From NCBI GenBank assembly GCA_963662175.1, contig OY759224.1, positions 32,931,489 through 32,995,488 of the forward strand: a DNA stretch of 64,000 bases. Direction: 5' to 3'. The first letter of the stretch is position 1; each line of letters opens with the position of its first letter. The position numbers and the translations under genes were made by a program. Below are positions 61,881 to 64,000 of this stretch, piece after piece. The stretch is from Aradus depressus. Taxonomy: Eukaryota; Arthropoda; Insecta; Hemiptera; Aradidae. The notes under the pieces were generated by a model. The model saw only the letters and a program-made list of their open reading frames with translations, did not search any database and was not told the DNA's origin.

Positions 61881-62265
61881 GTAAAAAAAATCAAAAAAGT
61901 AAGCAGTTTACTTTTTTGAGTTTTTGAAATATAAATTAAAATTAAGGGCTGTTGTTAGTATTGTATTGTGGACGTATTTCACTTCCGGTATGTTTGCCCC
62001 CTTTACAGACTGAAGGGGGGGGGAGTGCATAATTATGCAAATCCCAGTTCGGGTTTCGAATACAATTCTAAAGACAACGCCTTTTGAAAATACAATGGTG
62101 AGCTTGGCTCTTTACTACGCTTCAAAAATATAATGAAATTTCTCCTATACGTATAACAAAGTTTATGTTTGTTTTAGTTCTGTGTACTGCCAAGTTGGGC
62201 AGAAATGTCGGAACTCTCTGCAGGTTGCTTCGCTTTTCTAGCTTTCTGAAGTTCAATATACTTCG
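61881..62265. other. No recognised feature
   Basis: No match to the families above. Confidence 0.4.
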
Positions 62266-62274
62266 ACAGCTTCA

Positions 62275-62345
62275 CCAAGTATAGGGGAAGGTATGTAATC
62301 GGCTTCATGTCCGAACATCAAATCCAATAATATACAAAATAAAAA
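62275..62345 (-). repeat. HP tail fragment
   Basis: CACCAAGTATAGGGGAAGGT, ATGTAATCGGCTTCATG. Confidence 0.55.
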
Positions 62346-62349
62346 ACCA

Positions 62350-62655
62350 TAAAAAAATTAATACAAAAATATCCGACGACAAAATTCCTAACTACAAAAT
62401 AAACAAATAGGTATGGAATAAGTTTTATAATTGACTTTATAATAAATAAATAAAATAAGGAATATTACATTATTATAATGTAATATTAGCAGGATCCTAG
62501 GGTACAGTTGTATAGTAAAATGCAACACTGTAAATACAATTTTAACCCAATAACTAAAAATGTATTGCCTAGTAAGTTAATCCAATAACACGGTTAATAA
62601 AGCGCAGTAGGAAATTTCAGAACACTCGGTAAATAATTTGAATGTCCAGTAAAAA
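62350..62655. other. AT-rich spacer
   Basis: Nothing recognised. Confidence 0.45.
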
Positions 62656-62662
62656 AAAATTC

Positions 62663-62958
62663 AAGACTAAAATTGAAAATGCACAGTACAAAATTGCAAT
62701 CCGAGTAAATCCAGTTGATTTAAGGAATAAAATGTTGACCCTCCCGTTGGTCCTTTTATCTCAAAAAACACTTTGAATGCAGAAATAAATGCTTGTTCAA
62801 AGTCAACAATCAAAGTGTTTGGCTTCAGATGAGGCTCTAACTCTTTTAATTTCTTAAGGTCCTTTGTGTACAAACGAGATTGTTAGGAGCTAAGACATAA
62901 ACGAAGGGCAAAACTTTACCATTAGGCATGCCATGAATTGAATATAATTGTAAAGAGA
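62663..62958 (-). pseudogene. MULE-type transposase remnant
   Basis: On the minus strand: QLYSIHGMPNGKVLPFVYVL, then, after a frameshift near 62873, VYTKDLKKLKELEPHLKPN, TLIVDFEQAFISAFKVFF and TFYSLNQ. The L-x-I-H-G-x8-LP-V-LL block followed by DFE-xA-x3-AF and a FH-like segment is the MULE transposase core (DFE holds a catalytic Asp); the usual C-x2-H of GC-FH is replaced by TFYS. Frameshift, lost motif and early stop make it dead. No terminal repeats seen. Confidence 0.75.
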
Positions 62959-62959
62959 A

Positions 62960-63155
62960 AAACAAGTTATACGTATTAAACTAGGCGTAAACATTCCATT
63001 TCGAAATAATTGAGTCATGATAGTTATTTTAGCGACCAATATTATTAAGTCGATTTTATAGAATAAGATATTTAAGTTTTAGATATTATACTCCATGATA
63101 TTCTTAAATTAGAAATTTTGGCTACGATATTTTGTCGATTGATATTTTGTATTAG
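62960..63155. other. AT-rich spacer
   Basis: GATATTTTGT / TTAGATATTTAGA short echoes only. Confidence 0.4.
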
Positions 63156-63159
63156 ATAT

Positions 63160-63460
63160 TTAGACATGTAATCGGTCAGACATTCGATATGGAGATTCAC
63201 CGAAATTATATGTGGTCACGATAACTCTCGACAAGATGACAAGGAAGGAGGAAGGGATAAGAGAAATTGGATGTTTAGGTCCTTAGGTAGATGTACCTGC
63301 CCGCTCATTATACATAAGGTAGGGCCAGAGTACACAAAATCCCTAAAAAGTGCGTTTGTGATGATGTTTCGGCACGAAATGTTATTTGTGGATCCATAAT
63401 TCGATAAGGAAGATACCTGTCCAACGAGGTGAGTTTTCACAAAAATTTTGTGTTTTCCGC
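63160..63460 (-). repeat. HP repeat fragment
   Basis: GTAATCGGTCAGACATTCGA, GGTCACGATAACTCTCGACA, GATGATGTTTCGGCACGAAA. Confidence 0.6.
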
Positions 63461-63469
63461 ATTAATGTT

Positions 63470-63880
63470 TCGGCATTGATTTTAAATGTCAACATTTCAA
63501 TGTTTATTATATTGTTTATTGTAATGAAGTGGGACTGTTTACGGTCTCCTCCCCACTAATCCTAGTCATCCTCTAATGTTTACTAAAGTAGGCTGGCCTT
63601 AAGCCTCTCAATACCTTGCTAGGAGTCACCCAGACCGCATCTGACGTACATCTATCCACCAGATCGTCCCATCTTTTCAGTTGGCCAACTGCCTTTTACA
63701 AGGTTTTCTTTTGTACACATTAACATTACATTAACTATATAATTTTCAACTTAATCAGTCTTATCATCTACCTCTTCTTCTATTTTCCAACATTTTGGAG
63801 TGGTCCTCCAGAACCACCAGAGGTTTTAAAGCCAGTTAGTTAGAAACTCCTTTTGGGTACCATTACCGGTCTATATACCT
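63470..63880. other. No recognised feature
   Basis: Pyrimidine-rich segments, no assignable element. Confidence 0.4.
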
Positions 63881-63884
63881 ACTT

Positions 63885-64000
63885 TAACTCCCGTTAGAAT
63901 AAATAGATCGACATGAACTTTTAAACGTGTATCCAGAATGCTATGAAGAAGACATCTACTAATTTTCAGCCAAATCGACTAGGGGGAGAAAGGACCAAAG
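63885..64000 (-). repeat. HP repeat, continues past window
   Basis: AATAGATCGACATGAACTTT, GTATCCAGAATGCTATGAAG, ACATCTACTAATTTTCAGCC. Confidence 0.65.

Overview
This window looks like a gene-free, transposon-dense stretch of an AT-rich arthropod genome. The arthropod assignment is an inference from three things: tRNA-derived SINEs ending in CCTAA repeats (complement of the arthropod TTAGG telomere unit), retroelements primed by tRNA-Lys, and piggyBac, hAT, mariner, MULE, pogo and jockey-like remnants. Insect versus crustacean cannot be decided. I see no intact host gene, rRNA gene, true tRNA gene or CRISPR array.

Layout. Positions 1-19.3 kb hold SINE copies, a dispersed hairpin-bounded repeat (called HP here), an internally deleted piggyBac (2573-3508), a 40-bp-TIR MITE (7127-7467), a SINE with a paralogous empty site (9124-9474), a hAT deletion derivative with a decayed BED finger (10343-11064), a second piggyBac-type Cys-rich tail (16800-17024) and a possible Helitron end (18836). 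LTR element 1 (19371-23958) follows: near-identical 0.89-kb LTRs, one Gag-like ORF, no Pol, and three tandem primer-binding-site copies. It lies in an (AT)n tract within an HP repeat that also took up a SINE (24161-24509). LTR element 2 (26840-34436) has 1.34-kb LTRs, an intact gag, a -1 frameshift heptamer directly before the gag stop, and a short pro ORF in which a G-patch, the protease active-site half and the integrase C-terminal GPY/F module are joined in frame. Reverse transcriptase, RNase H and the integrase core are missing, so it would need help in trans.

From 34.4 to 48.5 kb the window carries jockey-like LINE tails, a mariner remnant, several hAT elements with 8-bp target duplications (one a composite that captured 0.86 kb), and three large inverted repeats, two of them with 103-104 bp arms. 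From 48.5 to 64 kb it has more HP copies, three minisatellites (118-, 19/20- and 35-bp units), a partly duplicated LINE 3' end and a MULE transposase remnant.

No host pathway is encoded. What the parts show is dependence between elements: non-autonomous LTR elements, MITEs and SINEs relying on enzymes encoded elsewhere, and nested insertions giving relative ages. The most notable items are LTR element 2 (frameshift plus collapsed pol), the triple primer-binding site of element 1, the HP family, and the hammerhead-like modules found in palindromes and retroelement tails. All coordinates of decayed repeats are approximate.
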